Assembly (NCBI GenBank): GCA_934098485.1
Contig: CAKOOH010000001.1
Coordinates: forward strand, 124,001-188,000
DNA: 64,000 nucleotides
Direction of reading: 5' to 3'
Origin: an uncultured Bacilli bacterium
Lineage (GTDB): Bacteria; Bacillota_I; Bacilli_A; RF39; UBA660
The position numbers were made by a program, and so were the translations under genes. The notes under the pieces were generated by a model. That model searched no databases. It had not been told where the DNA came from and worked only from the letters and a program-made list of their open reading frames with translations. Positions 52,808 to 60,558 of the stretch are shown piece by piece. The first letter of the stretch is position 1. Each line of letters starts with the position of its first letter.

Positions 52808-53746
52808 ATGAAAAATATTATAGAAATCAGAAATTTAACTAAATCTTACAAAAACTTAAAAGCCATAGATGATTTGTCTTTTGATGTAAGAGAAGGTGAG
52901 ATTTTAGGGTTACTAGGACCTAATGGATCAGGAAAATCAACAACAATAAATTCTATCCTCTCTTTACTTAATTTTCAAAAAGGAAGTATTAAAATATTTG
53001 GCAAAGAGATGAGTCCGGATGCTTATGACATTAAAGCAAAAATCGGGGTGATTTTTCAGGAAGTTGCCGTTTTTGAAGAATTAACGGTTTATGAAAATAT
53101 AGATTATTTTTGTGGTTTATATATAAATGATAAAGAAACTAGAAAGCAAGATGTGCTAGATGCGATTAAATTAGTAGGCTTAGAAGAATTTCAAAAGTTT
53201 TATCCGAAACAGTTATCAGGAGGACTTCTTAGAAGACTTAATATTGCCTGCGGTATTGCTCATAAACCTAGTTTAATTATACTTGATGAACCTACAGTAG
53301 CCGTAGATCCTCAAAGTAGAAATAATATTTTAGATGGCATCAAAAAATTAAGAGATGCTGGTGCTACAATAATTTATACTACTCATTATATGGAAGAAGC
53401 CGAGATACTTTGCGATAGAATAATTATTTTAGATAAAGGAAAAATAATTGCCGAGGGAACTAGTGACGAATTAAAGAAAATGGCAAATATTGAAGAAAAA
53501 GTTACAGTAGAATTAAAACACGCTAATCCAAAAATAATTGAAGATATTAAAAATTCTAAAAATGTAGATAATGTAAGTTTAAATGATAATATATTAGTTG
53601 TTACTTATAAAAAAGGTAATAATAATTTAGGTAAATTAATCGAGTATTTAAAAGATAATAAAATTAGTTATGAAAAAATATTTTCTGAAAGACCTTCTCT
53701 TAATGATGTTTTCTTAGAACTTACTGGGAAGGAATTAAGAGATTAA
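52808..53746 (+). CDS. ABC transporter ATP-binding protein (ABC-2 export type)
   Basis: The 312-residue ATPase has Walker A GPNGSGKSTTINS, a Q-loop (GVIFQEVAVFEELTVYENI), the signature LSGGLLRRLN in place of LSGGxxxR, Walker B LIILDEPTVAVDP and the H-loop YTTHYMEEAE. The C-terminal ~80 residues match the extension of DrrA-type drug exporters. ATG 52808 follows GATGGTGG. It starts the transporter part of the TetR operon and overlaps the first permease (TAATG). Confidence 0.95.
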   Translation: MKNIIEIRNLTKSYKNLKAIDDLSFDVREGEILGLLGPNGSGKSTTINSILSLLNFQKGSIKIFGKEMSPDAYDIKAKIGVIFQEVAVFEELTVYENIDYFCGLYINDKETRKQDVLDAIKLVGLEEFQKFYPKQLSGGLLRRLNIACGIAHKPSLIILDEPTVAVDPQSRNNILDGIKKLRDAGATIIYTTHYMEEAEILCDRIIILDKGKIIAEGTSDELKKMANIEEKVTVELKHANPKIIEDIKNSKNVDNVSLNDNILVVTYKKGNNNLGKLIEYLKDNKISYEKIFSERPSLNDVFLELTGKELRD

Positions 53747-54915
53747 TGTTTTGGCATAATTTTAAATATTCACTTAAAACTTTATTAAAGAATAAAATGT
53801 TACTTTTTTGGACATTTGCGTTTCCCATTGTTTTAGGCACTTTTTTCTATATGGCTTTTTCGAATATTGAAAAAACAGAAACTTTAGATGCTTTTGATAT
53901 CGCGATTGTAAATAATAATGATTTTAATGAAAATATTTTATTTAAAGAAGCCTTTAAAAGTTTAAGTGATAAAACAAATGATAATTATTTATTTAATATA
54001 AAATATGTAAATTTAGATGAGGCAAAAAATCTACTTGGGGAAGAAAAAATTGTTGGTTATTTATATTTTTCTAATGATAATGTTAATGTTAGCGTAAACT
54101 CTAGTGGAATTGATGAAACCGTACTGCGATTTGTTACTAATGAACTACTTAGTAAAAAAGAAATGATTAATACTTTAGTGGAAGTGAACTATGCGAAGGC
54201 GGTAAGTGATGCAGATTTAAATGAAATTTACAAAGAGGCAATTAATATAGTTAATAATAGTGATGTAACCTTAAATAATATTTCAAATAAAAATTTAAGC
54301 TATACTAATATAGAATATTATACGTTAATAGCGATGAGCGCTTTATATGGGGCAATGATATCTATAACAGTTATTAATTATAAACTTCCAAATATGAATA
54401 GTGTTGGTAAAAGATGTAGTATATCACCACTAAATAAGAAAACTTTATTAATAAGTAGTTTACTTGCGAGTTATTTAGTTCAGATTGTAGGACTTTTAAT
54501 ATTATTTATTTTTATGCTTTTAGTAATGCATGTTGATTTTGGAAATAATGGCTTATTAGTTTTATTACTTGGTTTAGTTGGTTCTTTAACGGGACTTTCT
54601 TTAGGAATTTTTATTGGTTCGGTGATTAAAACAAATGAAAATGCTAAAACAGGAATACTAATTTCTATTACGATGCTTTGGTGTTTTCTATCAGGTATGA
54701 TGGGGATTACGATGAAATATGTAATTGATAAAAATGTCCCAATTATTAATAAAATTAATCCGGCGGCTCTTTTAACTGATGGATTTTATGCCTTATATTA
54801 TTATGATACATTAAATAGATATGTAATGGATGTTATTAGTTTAGTGATTATTTCTTTAGTATTAATTTTGCTATCTCTTGGAAGTTTAAGGAGGCAAAAA
54901 TATGACAGTATTTAA
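53746..54915 (+). CDS. ABC-2 type permease
   Basis: The 389-residue membrane protein has the ABC-2 exporter plan. An N-terminal helix (MLLFWTFAFPIVLGTFFYMAF) and a ~150-residue outer domain are followed by five helices at the C-terminus, including SSLLASYLVQIVGLLILFIF and SITMLWCFLSGMMGITM. It pairs with the next permease to form the channel driven by the ATPase. It overlaps the ATPase gene by one base and the next gene by 14 bases. The substrate is unknown. Confidence 0.9.
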   Translation: MFWHNFKYSLKTLLKNKMLLFWTFAFPIVLGTFFYMAFSNIEKTETLDAFDIAIVNNNDFNENILFKEAFKSLSDKTNDNYLFNIKYVNLDEAKNLLGEEKIVGYLYFSNDNVNVSVNSSGIDETVLRFVTNELLSKKEMINTLVEVNYAKAVSDADLNEIYKEAINIVNNSDVTLNNISNKNLSYTNIEYYTLIAMSALYGAMISITVINYKLPNMNSVGKRCSISPLNKKTLLISSLLASYLVQIVGLLILFIFMLLVMHVDFGNNGLLVLLLGLVGSLTGLSLGIFIGSVIKTNENAKTGILISITMLWCFLSGMMGITMKYVIDKNVPIINKINPAALLTDGFYALYYYDTLNRYVMDVISLVIISLVLILLSLGSLRRQKYDSI

Positions 54916-56047
54916 GACATTTTGGAAAGTTGTTAATAAATATAAAGCGACTATTATTTTATTTACAGTTATGTTAGTAACGTTTGGTGGGGTAAATACA
55001 AAAACAGGAGATAACACGATGGTATTTACAAATACAAAGCCGGATATAATTTTGGTAAATAATGATAATGATAATGTTATTACTAATAATTTAATATCAT
55101 ATATAAAGGAAAATACTGATGTTATAGATGCTAAAAATGATGAAGAAGCAAGAGATGATGCCCTTTTTTACCGTGAAGTTAGTTATATCATTTATATTCC
55201 AGAAGGATATGGTGAAAGTGTTAAAAATAACAAAGAACTTACTATTGATATAAAATCCAATAATGATTATTATGCTAGCATAGCTGAAATGGTTTTAACG
55301 AGATATTTAGATGTTCAAAGAGTATATAGTAAACTAGCGACTGATGATAAAGAATTAATTTCTATGATCAATAAAAATATGAGTAGGGAAGCGGATGTTA
55401 ATGTAGTTTCTAAGTTAGATACCGCTACAACCACGAAAGTATCAAGATATTTTAATTTTGCTAGTTATAGTATTATGGCAGTAGTAATTTATGTTGTTTG
55501 CTTGGTGTTATCTAGTTTTCATGAAAAAAATGTTAATAAAAGAAACATTGTTAGTAGTATGAATTATAAAAAACAAAATAGATTAATATTAGGTTCAAGT
55601 TTACTTTTTGCTTTTATTGTATGGTTTTTATATATAATTATTAGTTTTATTACTTTTAAAGGAGAGATGCTAAATTTAAGAGGATTACTTTATATGGGGA
55701 ATGCTTTGATATTTACCTTTACCTCTTTAACTATTGCTCTTTTGATTAGTTCTCTTACCAATAATAAAGGTGCCCTTACAGGAATAATAAATGTTGTGGC
55801 ACTTGGTTCAGCATTTTTGACGGGTGCATTTATTCCAACAGAGTGGCTTCCCGCAGGCGTTTTAAACTTTGCACATATTTTACCTTCTTATTGGTACTGT
55901 AATTCGAATGATTTGTTAAGTAAAATGGAAATAATAAATTTAGAAAGTTTAAAAACAGTATATATAAATTCATTAATGATATTATTATTTGGGGTATTAT
56001 TTATTGTAATTAATAATATTGTGGTTAAAAGAAAGAGAAAAATTTAA
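54902..56047 (+). CDS. ABC-2 type permease
   Basis: The 381-residue protein has the same plan as its partner: an N-terminal helix (ATIILFTVMLVTFGG), an outer domain (IIYIPEGYGESVKNNKEL) and about five C-terminal helices, including ALGSAFLTGAFIPTEWLP, a typical ABC-2 motif. ATG 54902 follows AAGGAGGC inside the upstream gene. It ends the TetR operon; no clear terminator was found between it and the tRNA-Gly terminator on the other strand. Confidence 0.9.
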   Translation: MTVFKTFWKVVNKYKATIILFTVMLVTFGGVNTKTGDNTMVFTNTKPDIILVNNDNDNVITNNLISYIKENTDVIDAKNDEEARDDALFYREVSYIIYIPEGYGESVKNNKELTIDIKSNNDYYASIAEMVLTRYLDVQRVYSKLATDDKELISMINKNMSREADVNVVSKLDTATTTKVSRYFNFASYSIMAVVIYVVCLVLSSFHEKNVNKRNIVSSMNYKKQNRLILGSSLLFAFIVWFLYIIISFITFKGEMLNLRGLLYMGNALIFTFTSLTIALLISSLTNNKGALTGIINVVALGSAFLTGAFIPTEWLPAGVLNFAHILPSYWYCNSNDLLSKMEIINLESLKTVYINSLMILLFGVLFIVINNIVVKRKRKI

Positions 56048-56140
56048 ATTTTGTATTAGTTAATTAAAAAATTGTCTTACTTTGTAGTTAGGAAAATAGT
56101 TTGATTTGACTACTCTTCGACTATTACTGTTTTTTATATT

Positions 56141-56163
56141 AAAAAAACGAACTAAATAGTTCG
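56141..56163 (-). terminator. tRNA-Gly(CCC) terminator, minus strand
   Basis: CGAACTA (56148-56154) and TAGTTCG (56157-56163) form a perfect 7-bp stem. Seven A on the plus strand (56141-56147) give the T run on the minus strand. Confidence 0.85.
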
Positions 56164-56177
56164 AATAGATTCCTCAA

Positions 56178-56251
56178 TGGAGCAGGCAACGGGAATCGGA
56201 CCCGCATCCTAAGCTTGGGAAGCTTATGTTTTACCACTAAACTATGCCTGC
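56178..56251 (-). tRNA. tRNA-Gly (anticodon CCC)
   Basis: The minus strand gives a 74-base cloverleaf with encoded CCA. It has acceptor GCAGGCA/TGCCTGC, a D arm around TAGTTTAGTGG, anticodon stem TAAGC/GCTTA with loop TTCCCAA, and a T arm around GGTCCGATTCCC. The anticodon complement is GGG at 56217-56219. It reads only GGG, a rare codon in this AT-rich sequence. Confidence 0.93.
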
Positions 56252-56304
56252 ATGTATTTATTTTATAAAATATGATAAAATTATGCAAGACGTAGGGAGA
56301 AGAA

Positions 56305-56814
56305 ATGATAAAAATATATAAAGGTGATATTACAAATATTGATGTTGATATTGTAGTGAATGCTGCTAATAAAACATTACTTGGTGGTGGCGGAGTAGAT
56401 GGTGCAATTCATAGAAAAGCGGGTAGAGAATTATTAGAAGAATGCAAAAAATTAGGTGGCGCCCAAAGTGGTGAAGCAAAAATAACTAATGGATATAATA
56501 TGCCATGTGCTAAAATTATTCATACAGTAGGGCCTGTTTATAGAGATGGAAATCATAATGAAGAAGCAGTTTTACAAAACTGTTATATTAATTCGATGAA
56601 TTTGGCTAAAGATTATTTACTTCAAAGTGGAAAAGAAAAAATATCTATCGCATTTCCCTGTATAGGTACTGGAGTATATCATTTTCCACAAAAAAGAGCA
56701 GCAGAAATTGCTATAGAAACAATAAAAAAATTAAATTATGAAAATATTGATGTTATATTTGTATGTTTTTTAGATTCTGATTATCAAATATATCAAGAAT
56801 TATTAAAAAAATAA
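56305..56814 (+). CDS. Macrodomain protein, probable O-acetyl-ADP-ribose deacetylase (YmdB-like)
   Basis: The 169-residue single-domain protein has the macrodomain ligand motifs: GDITNIDVDIVVNAANKTLL, GGGGVDGAIHRKAG and IAFPCIGTGVYHFP. It hydrolyses O-acetyl-ADP-ribose or removes ADP-ribose from glutamate. ATG 56305 follows GTAGGGAGA. It is monocistronic, between a tRNA and a bidirectional terminator. No ADP-ribosyltransferase or sirtuin was seen near it. Confidence 0.95.
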   Translation: MIKIYKGDITNIDVDIVVNAANKTLLGGGGVDGAIHRKAGRELLEECKKLGGAQSGEAKITNGYNMPCAKIIHTVGPVYRDGNHNEEAVLQNCYINSMNLAKDYLLQSGKEKISIAFPCIGTGVYHFPQKRAAEIAIETIKKLNYENIDVIFVCFLDSDYQIYQELLKK

Positions 56815-56837
56815 GGCTTCATTTGAAACCTTATTTT
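56808..56837. terminator. Bidirectional terminator
   Basis: AAAATAAGG (56808-56816) is exactly inverted as CCTTATTTT (56829-56837), loop of 12 bases with an inner TTC/GAA pair. It lies between convergent genes. Confidence 0.85.
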
Positions 56838-57334
56838 GAATTTTCATAAAATTCAACAGTGGAAGCCCATTTAAGAAATTTGTCTTTATATTCATCGGCA
56901 TTTTTCTTTTCACATGCAAAGTTAACAAGCCAAAAAGCATCATTTGCTTTATAAACACTGGCAAGATAATAAAAATCTTTACCGCTAATCTCTTTTTCAT
57001 AAGTAAAATATGTAACGTTATTAGTATCATCTTCAATTAATTTAGCATCTAATTTATTTCCAGTTAGAATAAGATTTGCATAATCTTTAAGAGTTGAATC
57101 TTTAGTAATTCCCACTTGGTTTAAATCAGTTAAAGATTCTTTTAAAGCTGTAAATATAACTTCATCTCCTTCTAAATATGCGGTTTGAGAAACTAAATCT
57201 TTTTCAACCATATCATTAGCCATGGTTATTTTAATACCGTTTACTTCATAAGTTTTTTCATCTTCGAGAAAAGCACATCCTGTTAATAGTACTCCTACTA
57301 ATAATAAACTAAAATATTTTAAGTATTTTTTCAT
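56831..57334 (-). CDS. Lipoprotein of unknown function
   Basis: The 167-residue protein has a lipoprotein signal with lipobox LLTGC (Cys20). Its ~145-residue outer domain includes YEVNGIKITMANDMVEKD and FTYEKEISGKDFYYLASVYK. The fold resembles short secreted proteins that follow an 'nGi.itlp..f' opening, but no family was recognised. Its ATG overlaps the stop of the upstream kinase gene (ATGA), so both are made from one message. Confidence 0.75.
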   Translation of the reverse strand: MKKYLKYFSLLLVGVLLTGCAFLEDEKTYEVNGIKITMANDMVEKDLVSQTAYLEGDEVIFTALKESLTDLNQVGITKDSTLKDYANLILTGNKLDAKLIEDDTNNVTYFTYEKEISGKDFYYLASVYKANDAFWLVNFACEKKNADEYKDKFLKWASTVEFYENSK

Positions 57335-57891
57335 TTTTCTTTTCCTTTCATTATTTCTTTTAAGATATTGTCGACATTTACTTCTAAACTTTCAATTGTA
57401 CCATCATTTAAAATTGTATAATCAAAATCGTTATAATGATCTAAAGCGGTTTCAGTAATATGATGTGCTTCAGTATAAGTTAAATTATTACTAGCATTAT
57501 TTTTTATAATATGAATTTTATAAACACTAGAAAATTCTTTTTTTATATCATCAAGTTCTTCTGGCAATCTAGCATCGCTTATTACTATAATGTCGACATA
57601 GTTTGCTAATATTCTTATGTCATCAATAATGCGATTAATAAAAAATCTTTGACTTACCATACTTCTTACATCTTGTCCAATATTTTGTAGTAATGTGCGA
57701 GGTTTGGTTTCTTCTTCAAAGTCCCATCCAGTCAGTGCTCTTGCATATAGTTTTACATACATTGAATACTGGATAATAGCGGTTTTTAAATTATATTTTC
57801 CGCCATATTTTCTAATTAATTTTGCGGTAGCATCTTTACCAGTTTGGGCTTTTCCGGCAATAACAAATATATACTTATTTATAAACGTCAA
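57331..57891 (-). CDS. P-loop kinase, dNMP-kinase-like
   Basis: The ~186-residue protein opens with YIFVIAGKAQTGKDATAKLI, a Walker A in which Asp replaces the usual Ser/Thr after GK, as in phage-type deoxynucleoside monophosphate kinases and AAA-like nucleotide kinases. IVISDARLPEELDDIK is a likely lid or Walker B region, followed by TETALDHYNDFDYTILNDG. The substrate is uncertain. The frame reaches 57936, but a minus-strand promoter overlaps that part, so the start is probably TTG 57891 after GAAAGTGAG; spacing is tight, so this is tentative. Confidence 0.7.
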   Translation of the reverse strand: MTFINKYIFVIAGKAQTGKDATAKLIRKYGGKYNLKTAIIQYSMYVKLYARALTGWDFEEETKPRTLLQNIGQDVRSMVSQRFFINRIIDDIRILANYVDIIVISDARLPEELDDIKKEFSSVYKIHIIKNNASNNLTYTEAHHITETALDHYNDFDYTILNDGTIESLEVNVDNILKEIMKGKEK

Positions 57892-57907
57892 CTCACTTTC
57901 TATTATA

Positions 57908-57936
57908 ATTATATCAAAATGAATGTTTGCAAACAA
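57908..57936 (-). promoter_or_regulatory. Promoter of the kinase-lipoprotein genes
   Basis: On the minus strand TTGTTT (57936-57931), a 17-base spacer and TATAAT (57913-57908). It overlaps the marR promoter on the other strand. Confidence 0.75.
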
Positions 57937-57965
57937 TACGAATTAGTGTTACTATTTCTAATAGT
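57927..57965 (+). promoter_or_regulatory. marR promoter with candidate operator
   Basis: TTGCAA (57927-57932), a 17-base spacer and TACTAT (57950-57955). The palindrome ACTATT-TCT-AATAGT (57951-57965) covers the -10 and the start region, and GTTTGCAAAC (57925-57934) is another palindrome on both -35 boxes. MarR binding here could control both divergent genes. Confidence 0.6.
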
Positions 57966-57983
57966 GTTAGGTATGGTGTTTAT

Positions 57984-58418
57984 ATGAATGATAAAGAATT
58001 AGCAACAAAATTATTAAAAGATTTATGGGATAATAGACCTAATAGATTTAATAATTTTTTAGACGAATTTAATAAAGGGGAGTTTGGTTTACTTAATTAT
58101 ATTTATTTTGAAACAAAAGAAGTTAGTGCAGGGATGCTTAGTGAAAAACTTAAGGTATCAACTGCAAGAATTGCTTCAATATTAAATTCTCTAGAAGCAA
58201 AAAAATTGATAAAGAGAAAAATTGGTACTGACGATAAAAGAAAAGTGGTCGTAGAAATAACTACAGAAGGAAAAGAAATAATAAAAAAGTATCAAGAAGA
58301 AGTAGTAAATAAAGTTAGTTATATTATTTCTAAAATAGGTCAGGAAAAAGCAAAACAGTATTTTGATATAATGTTAGAAATTAATTCAATAATTAATGAT
58401 AGTAGTGATATTAAGTAA
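57984..58418 (+). CDS. MarR family transcriptional regulator
   Basis: The 144-residue winged-helix protein has the recognition region MLSEKLKVSTARIASILNSL and the wing KKLIKRKIGTDDKRKVVVEI, typical of MarR, with helices for dimerisation at both ends. ATG 57984 follows TAGGTATGGTG; the frame extends upstream through the promoter, where it is not expected to be translated. It is divergent from the kinase-lipoprotein pair, and a palindrome lies on its own -10, so autoregulation is likely. No ligand is evident. Confidence 0.9.
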   Translation: MNDKELATKLLKDLWDNRPNRFNNFLDEFNKGEFGLLNYIYFETKEVSAGMLSEKLKVSTARIASILNSLEAKKLIKRKIGTDDKRKVVVEITTEGKEIIKKYQEEVVNKVSYIISKIGQEKAKQYFDIMLEINSIINDSSDIK

Positions 58419-58457
58419 GTATTCTTTTTATCATTTTTTTAATATATTTAAATAGAT

Positions 58458-58820
58458 ATGGATATGACAGAAAAAGAACTTAAAAGGTTATATTTTGAAA
58501 ATATTTTATGGGTACTTTTTGCAGGACTTGCTTTTTTAAATATTTATGGCGATTATGATGAAATCTCTTTTTTAAAAAATCATGATGTAAATACGAAGAA
58601 AGAAGCAAATAAAATATTTGAAATTACTTTAACTTTAACTTTTTTTATATATATTTATTTTTTTACTAGAAATTATAATCAATTAAAAAAGGCTAGCATG
58701 GAACAAAAAAGATTATACACAATTAAATTAGCAGGAAGTACTTTTTTAATTATTGGTATAATTTGTTTAATATATTTTCAAAAGAAACAATCATCATTTA
58801 TTGGCTCGCCTGCATTATAA
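58458..58820 (+). CDS. Small membrane protein, unknown
   Basis: The 120-residue protein has three hydrophobic segments (ILWVLFAGLAFLNIYG, ITLTLTFFIYIYFFT, AGSTFLIIGIICLIYFQ) separated by charged loops. No family was recognised. ATG 58458 (MDMTEKELKRLYFENI) has no strong ribosome site. It lies 39 bases after marR and may be cotranscribed with it. A perfect inverted repeat follows its stop. Confidence 0.6.
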   Translation: MDMTEKELKRLYFENILWVLFAGLAFLNIYGDYDEISFLKNHDVNTKKEANKIFEITLTLTFFIYIYFFTRNYNQLKKASMEQKRLYTIKLAGSTFLIIGIICLIYFQKKQSSFIGSPAL

Positions 58821-58859
58821 AAAACTAGTTAAGTTCTTTTAAAAGATTAACTAGTTTTT
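58820..58859. terminator. Bidirectional terminator
   Basis: AAAAACTAGTTAA (58820-58832) is exactly inverted as TTAACTAGTTTTT (58847-58859), a 13-bp stem between convergent genes. Its left half overlaps the last codons of the minus-strand glycosyltransferase gene. Confidence 0.9.
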
Positions 58860-59919
58860 GAGCAGAGTATTTAGTAATATTTTCTTCGCAGGCTTTTTTC
58901 ATTTCTTCTTGCATATTTTGATTTTCGAGTAATTTTTTAGTTTTTAAAATAATATCTTCATTAGTTTTGGCAACTAAAGACATATGCATTTTTTTAAAAA
59001 ATTTAGCATTATATGTTTCAATTCCTGGAATAGGAAAAATATGAATAAGAGGTTTACGAAAAGAAACAATTTCCGTTGTTGATAAACCGCCAGGTTTAGA
59101 CAAAACAATGTCAGATGTATAAATTAAATCATTGATATTTTGAGTATAACCAAAGACGATTAGATTATCATTTTTTATTTCCTTTAAATCATTAAAAAGT
59201 TTTTTATTAGAACCACATACCACTATAAATGTAGTGTTTTTAATTTTTAATAGTTCTATTAAAGTTTCTTTAATGTTTCCAAAACCCATACTCCCAAGTA
59301 ATATAAGCACAGTTTTAGGTGTTTTAATATTTAATTTTTCTTTAATGTTTTTGGCACTATTAATGTATCTAGTAGAAATAGGAATGCCACTATTATATAA
59401 AACTTCTTTATTGTTTCCTTTTTCTATAAATCTTTCTTCTAAACCTTTAGCCATAATTAAATAATTGGGTTTAGTTTCTTCCATGAAAGGACATGGTTCA
59501 TAATCAGTAGCGATGAAAATAAATTTTAGTTTACTATTATCATCTTTTATTTCTTTATTGATTGCAGTTAATGTTAAGGCAGGAAATAAGTGTGTAGAAA
59601 TAATGTGAGTGTAGTTGTTTTCAATAATATAATTATATAATTTCTTTTTGTGAATTTTATTTACCATATAAACTGGACTAGTAAGTCTGGTACTACTATA
59701 TAATTCACCTAAGCGATAAACATTTTTAAAGATACCACCATTTTTTCCTAAAGATGATAAATACAATTTAGAAGATAACTCTTTAGCACTTTCATTAACA
59801 ATATCATAAAAATCCTTAAAAGTGCACTTTATATTATTATCCTCTAACTCTTCTTTCACATATTTAGCACAGGTATTATGTCCACCTCCAGTGGAGCAAG
59901 ATAAGATTAATACTTTCAT
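58825..59919 (-). CDS. MGDG-synthase-type glycosyltransferase (UgtP/YpfP-like)
   Basis: The 364-residue GT28 enzyme starts with ILSCSTGGGHNTCAKYVKEE, the MGDG-synthase N-terminal motif. It continues with HIISTHLFPALTL, VLILLGSMGFGNI and the sugar-nucleotide site SDIVLSKPGGLSTTEIVSFR. Such enzymes transfer glucose from UDP-glucose to diacylglycerol and make the glycolipid that anchors lipoteichoic acid. ATG 59919 overlaps the stop of the PlsC-derived gene upstream (ATGA). The LtaS-type gene lies 640 bases away on the other strand, which supports a lipoteichoic acid role. Confidence 0.9.
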   Translation of the reverse strand: MKVLILSCSTGGGHNTCAKYVKEELEDNNIKCTFKDFYDIVNESAKELSSKLYLSSLGKNGGIFKNVYRLGELYSSTRLTSPVYMVNKIHKKKLYNYIIENNYTHIISTHLFPALTLTAINKEIKDDNSKLKFIFIATDYEPCPFMEETKPNYLIMAKGLEERFIEKGNNKEVLYNSGIPISTRYINSAKNIKEKLNIKTPKTVLILLGSMGFGNIKETLIELLKIKNTTFIVVCGSNKKLFNDLKEIKNDNLIVFGYTQNINDLIYTSDIVLSKPGGLSTTEIVSFRKPLIHIFPIPGIETYNAKFFKKMHMSLVAKTNEDIILKTKKLLENQNMQEEMKKACEENITKYSAQKLVNLLKELN

Positions 59920-60236
59920 ATAGTCTCCTTCATTTTTTCATATGTTCTTTCTTTTAAATCGTTTATTCTTTCTTCATAAGGAAGAGAAAGATTAGGATAA
60001 ATCGGCTCGATGATAACAGCATGAATGCATTTATTTCTTTTATATAATTTATAAATGCCAGTTTTTTCTTTTAAAATAGACTTTACTTGCTTAATAGGAA
60101 CGCCCGCATCAACAGCCATTTTAAAACCAAATAAAACTTTATCAAGAATATATAAGATAAGGACAATAGGTATAATTAAGATATTAGAAATAAAATTTAA
60201 AAAGATATTGGAAGATACATAATCGTACTTTTTCAT
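59916..60236 (-). pseudogene. PlsC-like acyltransferase lacking its catalytic core
   Basis: The 106-residue frame joins a PlsC-type N-terminal membrane helix (LIIPIVLILYILDKVLFGFK) directly to a C-terminal part (MAVDAGVPI, then CIHAVIIEPIYPNLSLPYEE and DLKERTYEKMKE) that normally follows the H-x4-D and EGTR-type motifs. The middle ~100 residues are missing without a frame break, so it cannot be an active lysophosphatidate acyltransferase. It may be an in-frame deletion pseudogene or a repurposed small membrane protein; tight ATGA coupling to the UgtP-like gene argues that translation continues. The start ATG 60236 follows a GGTGG. Confidence 0.65.
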
Positions 60237-60362
60237 TTTACCACCTATGGTAAGATATTATCATATTTACAGTTTTTCTTCAATTAAAGAAAAGTCAGAA
60301 TAAATTATATAAAAAATAATGACGATATGATATAATTAGGTTACGCTATTTTGTGGGAAAAT

Positions 60363-60385
60363 AAAAAAACTCACTATTGTGAGTT
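60363..60385 (-). terminator. tRNA-Gly(GCC) terminator, minus strand
   Basis: AACTCAC (60368-60374) and GTGAGTT (60379-60385) form a perfect 7-bp stem with loop TATT. The A run at 60363-60369 gives T on the minus strand. Confidence 0.85.
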
Positions 60386-60395
60386 AATAATCAAA

Positions 60396-60470
60396 TGGAG
60401 CAAGTGAGGAGAATCGAACTCCCATCCCAACCTTGGCAAGGTTATATTCTAACCATTGAACCACACCTGC
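60396..60470 (-). tRNA. tRNA-Gly (anticodon GCC)
   Basis: The minus strand gives a 75-base cloverleaf with encoded CCA. It has acceptor GCAGGTG/CACTTGC, anticodon stem TAACC/GGTTG (last pair G-U) with loop TTGCCAA, and T arm GGGAG/CTCCT with GTTCGATTC (one weak pair). It reads GGC and GGU and is the main Gly isoacceptor expected here. Confidence 0.94.
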
Positions 60471-60558
60471 GTCGATATAAATATATTAGCAAATAATAGA
60501 TATTATTTCAAGATAAAATGTTAATTTTTAGAAAAAAATAAATAGAAAGGTAATACTT

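Noticed and set aside
56803..57036. A 77-codon minus-strand frame in the lipoprotein region.
   Set aside because: It overlaps the lipoprotein gene in another frame and has no ribosome site; the lipoprotein has a signal peptide and coupling to its upstream gene.
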